Assembly: GCF_000003815.2 (NCBI RefSeq)
Contig: NC_049995.1
Location: 5,010,183-5,074,182, forward strand
Direction: 5' to 3'
Origin: Branchiostoma floridae
Taxonomy: Eukaryota; Chordata; Leptocardii; Amphioxiformes; Branchiostomatidae
Length of the DNA stretch: 64,000 nt
Shown here: positions 10,481 through 23,500 of the stretch, one piece after another
Layout of the letters: the number at the start of each line of letters is the position of its first letter
Position numbering within the stretch: the stretch's first letter is position 1
Notes under the pieces: generated by a model
The model's input: the letters and a program-made list of their open reading frames with translations, nothing else
The model's database searches: none
What the model was told of the DNA's origin: nothing
Translations under genes and position numbers: made by a program

Positions 10481-13281
10481 ATGGGGACATCAGGCAAACT
10501 TCACAACAGTCTGATGGAGATACTGGTGGTGGTGGGGATGGACCAGCACACAGGACTGGTGCCTGATAACTTACCTGTACAGGTAAGGTAACACCTGTAT
10601 ACAACTGCAAACACCTGACACCTGTCAGTGGTAGGATTGAACCAACACACAAGACTAGTTCCTAAAAACCAGGGTTGAACAAGTTTTCTAAAATCCACTT
10701 GTCCTATCGGGCAAGCACATAAAAAATGTACTTGCCCGAACCAATTTTTCACTTGCCCAAAATTCAAATGTCACTGTTACTAGTATATGCATTTTCACTT
10801 CCAGCAATGGAATTCTCTGTAGACAATTGCTTGATGTCATGACTGTAAAAAGTAAAAAGTATATCAAAATTGCACTAAGGCCACACCAATCTAATTTCTT
10901 GGTTCACGGATTTTTTCATAAAAAATATGGAGCGAGAGGGCGAAATAAAAATAAAAATAAAAATTGTAAAATGGTTGGGGTAAAGGTAACGGCTAATCCA
11001 AAACATAAAGAAAAAAAAGTTTTCAGCTTGAAAAAAGTACAAAAACACTATTTTTGTACAGTAACAGCACCTGTACCCACACTTTAAGGAGCTTATAATA
11101 TAAAGGCCAATTTGCTACACCAGAAAGTTGGTGAATGGTTTCATTAATGGTGAAAATTTGCTGAGTGGTAATTTTTATTTTTATTTTTTTTCCCAAAAAA
11201 TAGGAGCGAGCGAATCCGTGAACCAAGAAATTAAATCGGTGTGGCCTAAAATCAATGGAAAAATCTTACTTGCCCGATCAGACAAGTGGGGTAGGACATG
11301 CACTTGCCCGAACAGCACTTTCACTTGCCCGGGACAATATGGCTAGTGGACTTGTTTATCCCTGAAAACTTACCTGTACCGGTAGGTTACACTTGTACAC
11401 ACCTGTATGTAACATGCCAAACCTCATACGAATTCGACAAACGGAAGATAGAGATATATGTGCGAACACTCAACACAAAAACTATTCACAAAACTCTGTT
11501 GCTGGAGGTTACCCTCCAGTCACAGAGTAATAAAACAGACAAACGAACCCGTCAGTAGTAGAGGTAAACCAAATAACAGGATAACTTACCTGTACAAAAT
11601 GTAGATCGAAGGTAACACCTGGACACACCCATAGCTGTACATACCTGTAGAGGTAAGCACCTGTATGTAACGCCTGGCATTGATAGGGTTTAACCAGCAT
11701 ACAGGACTTTCATTTTCATGCACAGTGTACATTTATGTTCCACATGTACATGGGTACCTAATTATTTACACACTTCTACCTGGCAGTGCATACATTCATT
11801 TGTACTAGTAGCAGTGGGAGATTGTTGGTTTGTACAGACTGTGTACATTTTAATTGCTAACCTTTGAAAAGTGCCTGCTAATCCTATCCTAAAGACTTGA
11901 ATAATTGCACACATTGTTATAATAAGAAATGTTTTAAAAAATTACATCAATATTGAGTTATGACCCTCAATATCTTTTCCAGTCATCAGAGAAACTGCCA
12001 GGAACCTTGCCACTCTTTACGACAGCATTTGAACCCCAAGTGTTGGCCGCCTGCGCACACGAAGTCGCCAACTTCCCGAACTCATCCTCCATCTTCGACT
12101 CCATGGCTTCGTATTCCACCTCCACGTGGTCCTCAACAATCCCCCCCTCCCCGGCCAGGGGGGTGTCCAGCAGTATACCCCCCTCCTCAGCCAAGGGGGG
12201 CAAAACCAGGAGGAGTCAGTCGCTACGGAGACTCACCCCCACAGGGAAACACTCGGTTGCACTTCCTGTGGGGTCAGATGTCATTTCCTCCCTACCTCCA
12301 CTCTGTCTACCTGGTAAGGGTGCATCGCATGATGTACTTCTGATTTATGTAATGCTAGTTCACCTTTATCTGTGGGGTAACCTATATCCATTGTTGTTCA
12401 AATCAGGGTATCAAGCCAACAGGTGGTAGTTTTTAATTGCAATATCCTGAAAATATTGCAATTTGAAACTAATGTCCGTCGACATATTATCCCAAAATAC
12501 CCTGTTTTCAAAAGCAACGGATATAGGTTACACAATGGATAGAGGTGCACTAGCGTAAATTTGATAGTTGACCGAGTAGCCAAGGTAGCGGACATAAGAT
12601 CTACAGGCTCATAGGTTCAATTCCTAGCATTCCTGGCTAGGTGTGTCCTTTCTCCACTACTAGGTGTAAAAATGACTTCAGTTTGGGTGGTAAAAGGCAA
12701 TGGAAGGAGAGGGATGGGCTCTGCCTCCCAATACCATGCCCCAGACACAGTGGATAACAATACATACATACTCAAAATGGCTATGGGGCTAACTTGAATT
12801 TACCTTTAATTGACACTTTTTATAGAAAATCTTACGAAAGTCCTCATTTTTTGCATACAACTAAGTGCTTTACACAGCCAACGTTTCGCAATGGGAATTC
12901 TCTAGATCTATCACATTCCACTGAGTGGCACTGACTTGTTTTACTGTGCACTGTAGCTAGGTGTCGCTGCTGCATTGTGTAGTGTGACACCCAAATGTCG
13001 CTTAGTAAAAATACTTATTTGTGTGTAAAGATTGTTTTTATCCAGTTACTTACTAATGTTTTAATTCTGTTCAGATTATTGTCTGTAATTGAATTGTATG
13101 TCTCCTCTACATCTGTCAGACTGTATAATCTCAGCCCTGTCTCTATTTGAATACAGGAAATGCGTATGTGTACAAAGACAGACCTAAGGACCACGTACAC
13201 TACCTAGTACTGACGGACATTTCTGGTGCCCACTCGTATGCCACTGTCTACACTTTCTACAGGAAATTTCTTGCCAGTCAG
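10481..13281 (+). CDS. DENND3: DENND3 exons: N-terminus and uDENN domain
   Basis: Exons 10481-10582, 11983-12313 and 13157-13281 encode about residues 1-186. A short hydrophobic N-terminal helix is followed by a Ser/Pro-rich stretch (about residues 70-130), then the uDENN core read from [19 protein letters not shown] through [11 protein letters not shown]. The Ser/Pro-rich linker is poorly conserved in DENN proteins, so its exact exon limits rest on splice sites and frame. Confidence 0.85.
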
Positions 13282-16200
13282 GTAAAATGCTATGTACATT
13301 TATTTTCCATTGATTTAAGCATTCAATAAGAAAAGAATCTATATTGGCTATTTTCTTCATTCTCATCACTGTCTTTCAGCAACTAAAACTAAACTAAATC
13401 TATTCAACATTTTTATAATTGTAAAACCTTTCTGTCAGTTTGTTGGTGTGAGCATACATGTGATGTTATTATAGTTCACGTTAAAAGAGCACAATTAACT
13501 GCCTGCAATTTGTTTACAAATTTGAACGGTATTTTTTCTCCAAAACAATTTGTATTTCAAAAATTCAAACTCAATGTCTGTGATATTCAACGTTTTCCTT
13601 TCTTTAGGTTAGAGGAAAGTCAGAATACACCATCCGGGCCGTTCCACTCAGCGATGAAGGGGAGGAGGGAACCAGGGCCTGTTTTGTCCCCCTGTGTTGT
13701 TGTATGGTTTCCAGGGCCCCATATTTCTTCACTATGAGAGATTGCCTCACTTGGTAGGTGAACCAAGTTGTACATTAATAATAATTTCTTTATTTTCGAC
13801 AATGGATTAAAGCTCAATTTATCCAGTAATTTGCTATAATTTGTGTTTTAGCAAGTTACTGTAATTTTTTCCTTTCCTTCATGGAAATGAAAAATTCTTC
13901 CGCAATTCCACATATTTTTTGTCAGAAAACAGAATAACCTCTGGAGTGATTGTGATCATAATATTTGGTATGTGGGTTTGGAAGAGGATTGTCAAGATTG
14001 TGTTGGGCATATGCATCCTGACAGCTTTTCTTTCTAATCAAAGGCTTGCACAGACATAGTAGAACCCCAGCAAACAAACAAACAAATATACAAGTCTATA
14101 TTGTTTATCTCACAGCCTGGTCCAACAGTTACACAAGGATGTGCGGACTATGGAGATGGTGGTAGCAGAGTTCAGCTCCAATCTTGCCCTGGTGCCATGC
14201 CCACCTCCCGGCCAGCTTGCCATTGTAAGTACATTTATGTCATACCTGGGCCGCAAAAACGTTCGATACTGGTGTTCCGGACCGTGTGATAACTTTCTGT
14301 ATCACACAGGCTTCAAAGTTGTAACACACGCGCTTCCTTGGAGTAAATTAAACTATTTCGAGCGGGCCGAGTGTGGCACAATTGAAAATTTGAATACCGG
14401 ATTCGGATGTTAGAAGTTACAATTTTTTGTTCGAGGACACAACTTCTCAACTTCTGGTGCATTTCATATCGAAACATGTGTTTTCTCAAGTGAGTATGAC
14501 AATGAATAGTCCCAGCCCTCTCGCAGGTCAGATCACCCTCCCGCGGTCGGGCTGGTACCTCAGATGATATGGAATACACTGCATTGTACACTTTATGTAC
14601 ACATGCCTCTACACTGCCTTATTCAAACCGTGGCCCGGCCAGCAGGCCATTTGTGGAAATGAAAATAGAAATATATACATAAAGATATACACAGATTATG
14701 CCTACAACTGTTCTCTTTATGTCTTTTGTAGTTTGGTGTTTTTTTTCCGGTAAATCATATTTTTGTTCCCAAAAGCTGCCCTCAGTTTGGGCTTGTGACC
14801 TTGGCAGTACCAAGATGCACAAAAAACCTGAGTAGCATTTTTGTGTTAAACTTAAAGTTTATTCTTTTCTACCAAACACAGTTGTTCCAGTTGAACCGGT
14901 TCCTGGTGACAGTCCCCCCAGCGATGGACCCAGACCGCCGTGTTCTGGACATGCCCCTGCACTATCCCTTCCTCAACTTCTCTTAAAAACCTGAGTAACA
15001 TTTTTGTCTTAAAGTTTACTCTTTTCTGCCAAACCCAGTCGTTCCAGTTGAACCGGTTCCTGGTGACGGTCCCCCCAGCGATGGACCCAGACCGCCTTGT
15101 ACTGGACATGCCGTTGCGCTACCCCTTCCTCAGTTATCAAGATGCACAATAATCTGAGTAACACTTTTCGTATCTATTCTTTTCTCTCAAACCCAGTCGT
15201 TCCAGTTGAACAGGTTCCTAGTGACTGTCCCCCCAGCGATGGACCCTGACCGCCGTGTTCTGGATATGCCGCTACACTTTCCCTTCCTCAGTTTCTCCAC
15301 GGACGCCATTCTCACCTTGGTGGCCTGCATTCTGACTGAGCAGAGAATCGTATTTCTGGCCTCAGATTACGCACTTCTCACTATTGTCATGGAGGTAGGC
15401 CAATATTCTTATTCGTGTATTGTTAGTATTGAATTGCAATTTGACAATATTTTTGTACAATCTTTAGACAGTAGCTTTTATTACCAGACACTCATTGATG
15501 TTGGTACAATTTAGATTAATCAAAGTTTATGTCAAATTTACATTTAGGCTAAAGTCTAAATTAGTTAGAATTAAAATTGTTCATAGATGTCATGGATAGG
15601 GAGACAGCCCATGGTTGGTAATAAATTAGGTTAGGGATTGGGTTACGATTAGGGGTAAGGATTGGGTTAAGGTTAGGTTAAAGGGCTAGGGTTAAGGGTA
15701 ACGGTTAGGGCTTAAGGAATGGGGTTGGGGTTTGAAGTCTTTGAAAGAACTTGGTTTATGAAGTGTGTATGATGTACAATCGTGTACATTTTGCACTTGA
15801 CATTTCCTTTGTTGTATTTTTACAGAGTTTGCTGACGTACGTGCAGCCGTTTGTGTGGCACAATGTGTACGTACCCGTGCTGTCCAACTCCATGGTGGAC
15901 CTGGTGGAGGCTCCTGGGGTCTTCATGATGGGCTGTCATGTCTCACACAGGGAGAAAATCATCAAGGTACATGTAGGGAGTGGTTTACATAGTATAAGTC
16001 TTCAAGCTAATCATGAAAGTTTACCAGAAAATACCTGAAATTTCACGAAAACTGGTTGAAGACTCTCTATCATCATTCAGTTCCATGCCTTATCGACATG
16101 AAAAAATAGTGCACAGATACCCGTAGTGTCCATTTTAGTACTTGAACAAGCTTGTTGTATGCCTTCTTTGAGTGAAGAACCACTAACAACAGATCGGCCA

Positions 16201-17529
16201 TCTTCAACTTTGATGACACCCCTGTACATGTGCCCTGGCAGTCCTTCATGTACATTCTGACATCATCAGTGTTACTAAATGCATCACAATGTTAAGCTTC
16301 AGATTAGGGGTAACACAAGACTGTTTGGTAATTGTGCTCCTTGTTCAGGCCAACAATAGTTCAGCTCCACCCCACCCCCATCAAAAACTTGCTACCGCCA
16401 CCTCTGCCTCATCTACAATGTTTGTGTGTTCAAAGATGCATGCACACAGTTGTCTCGTGTTGTTAAAAGGTTCCAAGCTGGTGTTTTTGCAGCTTCTGTC
16501 TTGGGCCAGCTCTAGGACAGCTAAAAACTAACTTCCCTTTGTTAGATTTCTTGGCAAAATGGCTTGTTACTACCTATGCATTCTACCAAATCATAGCTAT
16601 GTCTAGTTATATGTAAATGTTTCTAATCTTTGCAAATCATGATGCTTTTAATGATGTGATTTTCCCTTCCTTCTCGATCTCTTAGCTACATGTCCATCTT
16701 TAATTTCTTTGTAACTCTTCCTCTTTTCTGCTTCCAAGTTGACAGAAACAATCTGGGTAAGTCTTTCAAAGATTTTCAAATGTTGACCTTTTCAATAATC
16801 TGGAGGAATTAGGGTATGTTATCATTAATTTTATATTAATTATAAAACACATGAGGCATTTTAAGTAGAAATAGTCTCCTTGCTTCCAGAAGTCCAATCC
16901 CAGGCCGTCAGCTCAAAAAGCCAACACCGCTTTCCCCTCCCAACCATTTGGCATGGTCAGTTTGGTGGCAGCACTTGAACCCCACAGTTACAATAATACT
17001 GAAAATAAACTATGTAAAATGTACTTTGTCTTTAACTGTATGGTGGATCAGAACTATGCAGAACAGTTCTGAATGTTCATATATTTTTATCACACATATT
17101 GCAGGTGCCAGGGATTGTGGTAGCGGATATCCAGTCCGGTGAGGTGTTTATGGCTGACTCCATCTTTGACAACTCAGAACTTCCCCGTTTCCCGAGGGCT
17201 GCTGCAGAGTTCTTCAAAGAAAAGTAAATTACCTTTCAAATTGACTTAATATAAGGTCGTTTTTGGACGAAACACAGTGCAAACTTTAACATGTTATTAA
17301 TATAACTGCATTGAAATCCATTTAGTGCTTATTGATTGATTGATTGACTCATTGATTGATTAATTTATTCATCCATTCATTCAAAGACATTGATATGTAT
17401 ATCTATCATCATTCCTTTCTTCCTCTGTACCTTTTTCATTTAAATATTCACTGATTCAGTCATTCAGTTGTCTCTATCCCTTCCTCAAAATTGTTGCTAA
17501 TCATCCGTCTGTCCATCCATCCATCCATT

Positions 17530-17560
<31 letters not shown>

Positions 17561-20500
17561 CCATCCATCTGTCCATCCATCCATAATTCATTCATGTGTA
17601 CATTAAGCTCTTGGCGGTGAAATACTAAATTCCTTTCCTCAAAATTGTTGATAATTGCTATTCATATATCCATCCATCCATCCATACTCTCATTCATTTC
17701 TTCTCACATTTATTCATTCATTGTTCTGAATTTTGTCTAAAGTATGTATAAATAACATTGTTAATACTTATTCCAGGTGCAGTAGCATGAAGTTCCAGTA
17801 TGACTTCTCGTACCTGCACTCCCCCACCCCCACCTCGGTGGATGAGGCTCGGAAACACCGGGAAACGTGGCAGCAGGAGCTCAGCCGGGACATTCAGGTC
17901 GCTTTCCTACAGACTATGGTCAAACTCTTTAGGTAAGAGTATGGTTAAACTCTTTAGCACCCCGACCAATCAAATGGGGACATCCCTCGCGAATGTGCAC
18001 ACTCCTCTAGAAAAGAGGACACTCCTCGACTTTCAAGGGGACGCTCCTCTGGGCAAGGGGATGTTCCTCCCTCAATTAGGGGACTCTCCTCCGGAAATGG
18101 TATGGTTATCGGGAAAAGGGGACGTCTCTCCAACACCCCCGCCGGCCCGTGGAATCGGCCGCTAACCCGACAAATCTCTTTCTAGTTCATCTAAATCACA
18201 ACATCCAAAACTTTAACCCCGTCAGTGCTCTCGACAAACATCACACCTCGCCAGGTAATGATAGTTTTTTTTTTTTTAAATTGAGGTATATTGGAAATAA
18301 AGCTGACCGCCGGCAGAACATCACTTCTCTTCAGTGTTTTAATGGCGGCGTATCGCACGCCCGGCAAGCACAACATCGAGTTTTAGCCTAAATATCCGCG
18401 TGCTTGTCGAGTTTTAAGGCCTCCCTCCCTAACACACGTACATGGGAGAAGTTTCTAACACGATGTCAGACGTAGTTATCTGTTAGGGCCTGTAAAAAGG
18501 CCGCGGTGTACTGGAAACGCTCGATAACTACGGCTTACCGTGACAGGAACCGGGCGCCCGTACGTGTGCTGGGGAGGGAAGCCTGTCTCGACAAGCACTC
18601 GGATCGGTATCGGGCCATGTAGCCGCGTTGTACAAAAAAATCCCGAATAACTACGTCTGATATAACGTCCTTGGTCTGACATCGTGTTAGAAACTTCTCC
18701 CATGTACGTGTGTTAGGGAGGGAGGCCTTAAAACTCGACAAGCACGCGGATATTTAGGCTAAAACTCGATGTTGTGCTTGCCGGGCGTGCGATACGCCGC
18801 CATTAAAACACTGAAGAGAAGTGATGTTCTGCCGGCGGTCAGCTTTATTTCCAATATACCTCAATTTAAAAAAAAAAAACTATCATTACCTGGCGAGGTG
18901 TGATGTTTGTCGAGAGCACTGACGGGGTTAAAGTTTTGGATGTTGTGATTTAGATGAACTAGAAAGAGATTTGTCGGGTTAGCGGCCGATTCCACGGGCG
19001 GTCGGGGGTGTTGGAGAGACGTCCCCTTTTCCCGATAACCATACCATTTCCGGAGGAGAGTCCCCTAATTGAGGGAGGAACATCCCCTTGCCCAGAGGAG
19101 CGTCCCCTTGAAAGTCGAGGAGTGTCCTCTTTTCTAGAGGAGTGTGCACATTCGCGAGGGATGTCCCCATTCGATTGGTCGGGGTGTTTAGGTAAGGCTT
19201 ATAGTAATACAGACTATGGTCTCTTTAGGTAAGAATTCCAGAGAGCTGTAGTAAGTCCCTGCAGACTATGGTCAAACTCTTTAGGTAAGACTTCCAAATA
19301 AGGTTGTTTCTACAGACTATCATGGTTACTTAAAGTTTATACATAGGTCTTAAACTTTAAGGAAACTGTACAAAAAGGTATATGGGAGATTCAGGTCGCT
19401 TTCCTATATAGACTATGGTCAAACTCTTTAGGTAAGACTTCCCAATAAGGTTGTTTCTGCAGACTATGGTTACTTTATAGGTCTTAAACTTCCAGGAAAC
19501 TGTATATGGTTAGACTCTTATTGTGAGACTTCCAGATAGATAATTATAGTTTTTCTTAAAGACTAAGGTCAGACTCTTTAGGTAAGGTCGGGCTGTTTAA
19601 GTAAGTATTTCAGATAGCTATATCTTTACACAACAAATAATTGCCATCAATATTTTGGGTTAAGAGTGCAAAGTCAGTAGGCATAGGCATTTACAGTTCG
19701 ATTAACAGGCAGTGTGTGCTGTGATAATATTCCCCACTAGTAGTTACAGTTACAAAGATTTTTTAGAAAATACTGTAAATGCATTTAAGTTTGCGGGGAT
19801 TTAATTTTGCGGTAAGCAGGAAAAAGGACTTTTCGCTGTGGTTTTAAGTTCGTGGTAGCAACATGCAATGTAGTCGCTTACTGCTATGGAAAAATGTTTG
19901 CGGTGGTTTTAAATTCGCTGTGAAGTGGCCCCCACGAAAACTGCAAACATTAAACCACCGCCGAAAGTTTCTGCATTTACAGTTACTGTACTTCTTTTCA
20001 TAGAGGCCTACATGTAAATGGCTGACAGTAGTAGTTACTGTAGTAGTAGTAAGTAGCAGCTTTTTTCAAATTTTAAAGAACTTGTTTTACATTAATTGCC
20101 ATCAAAGAACATGTGATTTGATGAGAAGTTGAAAAGTAGATTTTGTGTGTTTCAGAGATGTGAAGGAGTATGTGAGCACAGTCAACCATCGCAGGTACTT
20201 AAACAAGGACAAGTTCTTGGCAGCCCAGGAAGACTTGGACCAACCATTCTTCAGAGAGGTAGGGCTTTTAGCCAGGCATGTGCCCAGGCATCCTTTGGAC
20301 GCACTGTTCTAAAAATGATACGAAATTGGACCCCTGGACACCTAAAGATGTCCCTTACCCTGGGGAGCAGATTCTCTGACAAGCATAAAGTTCTAGGTCA
20401 CGTGACTACTAGGTTGCTATTTTCACTGTCATAGTGATGCCTTCTGCAGCCATAATTCGATTACCTTCCAGAATTGACTTTTTATAATATAGCAGGGCTC

Positions 20501-23500
20501 GAAATTCATTTTTGGGATGAGGTGCACTGGTGCACCCAGCTTAAAAAATTGGGTGCACCAAAAAATTTTGGGTTGCACCACTTAAATTTAAGTAGATTGT
20601 CAGAAAAACTTAATAACAAAACATAGTTACATGCTATCAAATTCTTGAACAAGTATCATGACAGACATTCTTATTATCTTTCTAACCCTTAGATGTCAAG
20701 AATATGATGTATACTAGACTACACTTTGATATCTTTAGATACATAAACCCCAGAAAATATGCACCCACAGAAAACAACTGGGTGCAGAGCTCCAATTTTG
20801 GGTGCACCTGGGTGCACATGCACCCAGTATTTCGAGCCCTGTATAGAGTTAAAAAAAATAGTTTTTTTGCATGTCTATTTTTAGGTTTTAGGTTGATCCA
20901 ATGACTTGATATGACAAGAAATCCAATTATACAGGTGCTGTGGGGCATTAGAATGTACAATTTAATGTTTAATTATAAAGAGTGTGACTGTACAGACAAA
21001 AAACCATTACAATCACAACATATCTAACAAGTACAGTACACAGTGCCATGTATAAAATGAATGTAATCTTATAAATATTTAGTGTCCAATGTTTGTTTTT
21101 AGTACATTTTTTTATACATTCATCATATTTTACTTGTCTGTTCCACAAAATTTCTATAACTCTTAAACATATTTACAACACATTATTGTAGGTAGAAAGT
21201 GAATATTTACAAAGATCCAGACTGAGGATTTGACAATTTTTTCAACTTAACTTTTGTCTTAGATGTTTCTGTCCAAAGTGCAAAAGGGAAAGCAGGAAAA
21301 TAATGTCTCACACAAAACAATGAACAATGTTATATGCAATGTACATGGATACAACACATCAACCTGTATAAAGTGTATAATTATTTAAGTATTGCATGTA
21401 GATCACAGTTTGGACAATTCACTTTCGTCCACAAAAATTTGACATCTAAGAATTTTTTTGAATTTGTGCATCTACATTGCATGACACCTTAAAATAAATC
21501 AAAATTTTCTTGCTATTTTTGTCTATGATATGGTAGTACATACAAAATTTAACATGTGGCGTCATGTAGCTTACTAATAGGGTGTTTGGCTCAATGCGGT
21601 TTGGGACGTCCCTCGGAATGGACTTTAAATGGAGGTCCAGTGTTAAAGGAGAGCCACACCTCAAGTACGTTTAAGGACCACACTTGTCTTGTTATTGAAA
21701 AGAATAGGGGTCCTTCCTATACAGCTGGTACAAGTGTGAGTGCGTGAAATACTAAATCGGTCTGGATATGCATGACATTGTATACATTGTATATATGAAT
21801 TTACTCTTCAGTACAAACCTTGTGTGTTACAACATGAGGCAGTTTACACGGTATGCAATACAAACAAACAAAGAAAGAAAGAAAACAATCAGCATTCTGT
21901 CTGGTCTGCCTTTTTTCCCCATACAAATTAAGTCGGTAAATGCTGTTTTTGGTCTTATGATTTGGTCTAATGTTTTATCTACATGTAGTCCGCTTGTACA
22001 ATCGTTGGAAGATTTGCACTCTTTATCCCCTGGGTAACAGTTTTGCTGTATTCTATTCTAAGGTAGACTGCTCTGGTGTGTTTTGTTCATTTCCTCTTAT
22101 GGCACCACCCTGAATATTATTTACATTTCCCAATGCAATCTGCACGCCCTGTGGATCTACACGGTTTCCCCTTATCATGGTGACAAGTGCCTGACGAATG
22201 CTCGTAATGTTCTTATGGATTCCCTTTCTTAAGTCTGGCGTGCGGACAATGCTTGCGATGGGATTGATCGCTGAGTTCAAAGTGAAGAACATCGCTAAGA
22301 CAGGTATTGCTTGCTCGATAAGAATTGGACAGTTTTCTTTGTCTTTGATGCAAATGAAACTTAGTGGCAAAGGTAAGACCCAGAAGATAAAGGATATCAC
22401 TACTTGAAGCATAACCGTCCTTGCCTTTTGGGTGCTCTTTTTAAGTTTCTTATCTGCCTCGTTTTCAGCCACGTTTTGTCCAGAGGAATTGTTTGCAATT
22501 GCTTGGGGGCCCCCTAGCTGTCCAATCCTTCTCTTTTCCCTTTGTTTGATAGCAACGTATATACTGATATTTGTGAATATTATGACACTGACTAAGATGA
22601 TGGCTACGGCAGCTAAAACCCCAAAAAAGGAAATGTGGAAGATTAGGTCCGAACAGTCTGGCGAGGGCATATCAAGACAGTTCCAACCCATAATGGGTGA
22701 GAAGTCAAACAAGAACAGAACAAGCCATGAAGAGACAATTGTGATACATGCATTACATTTGGCTGTGTGAGTATGGGTATGGAAGTATATAGGATGCCTA
22801 ACTGCAACATAGGTATCAACAGACATCAAAGCTAGAGCAGACGCTGACAATACCTGACTGTGGTACAGTAAAGTCACTGTAGCCATTGTCCCGCGCCATG
22901 TCATTCCCTGTGTGTCAACGACAGTCCTGATCACAAGTGCCAAGCCGCCGAAAATGTCCGACATAGCCAGATTTGACATGTAGAAGTAGACTGGTTTGCG
23001 GAGTTCCCGCCTTACAACAACTCCCCATACCACAACAGCATTAGCGATGACTATGAAAATTCCTACCAAGCAGAAGACAACGGCAGGCGCTGTTTCCAAC
23101 ACGGCGACACCTGTGTGCATCGAGCAGGCTTCCTCAGCTTGGTCCAGTGAGACGGTGCTGTTCCTTAGCTTCCACAGAAGGCATTGGTGATGCCAGTCAA
23201 ACTTTTCAATTGGTTTCTCGTCGGCAACCAAAGAAATGGCAGAGCTGTTGTTAGACATGGCTGATTTTGCACAGTCTTTGTCCGACTAGTTGCAAGTGGC
23301 CTTGTGGTTAGGTTGGTTGTTTTAGAACCTGCAGCTACTTAGTTCAAGTTCCCGACAGATCCCGATGTTGTTTCCTTGGAAATGGCACTTTACGCCAATC
23401 CTCACTCAACTCAGGTATAAACGAGTGCCTTGCTTTTGCTAGGGAATTGTCAAGCAACGTTTTTTTAGGAGAGTGTGTGTGAGGCAGTTCACCACAAGAC

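Larger units (their letters stand above)
10540..11700 (+). repeat. Tandem copies of the DENND3 first coding exon 3' end and donor
   Basis: The exon end (from GGACCAGCACACAGGACT to CTTACCTGTACAG) plus its donor GTAAGGTAACACCTGTAT recurs downstream in degenerate form. A second copy starts at about 10630, is interrupted by the 10670-11364 element and resumes at 11365. A third is around 11555-11625. A fourth partial copy is near 11655-11705. The copies have drifted and have no acceptor of their own. Confidence 0.7.

Noticed and set aside
11953-12429. A separate 158-aa gene
   Set aside because: It is the second coding exon of DENND3 (11983-12313) extended into introns at both ends.
12555-12640. 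Possible tRNA gene
   Set aside because: A- and B-box-like sequences exist but the arms do not pair as a cloverleaf, and it is followed by a SINE body.
17954-19232. Matching 60-74 aa frames on both strands
   Set aside because: They lie in the palindrome arms, so the same sequence appears on each strand. No domain, and composition follows the repeated GGGGAC-type motif.
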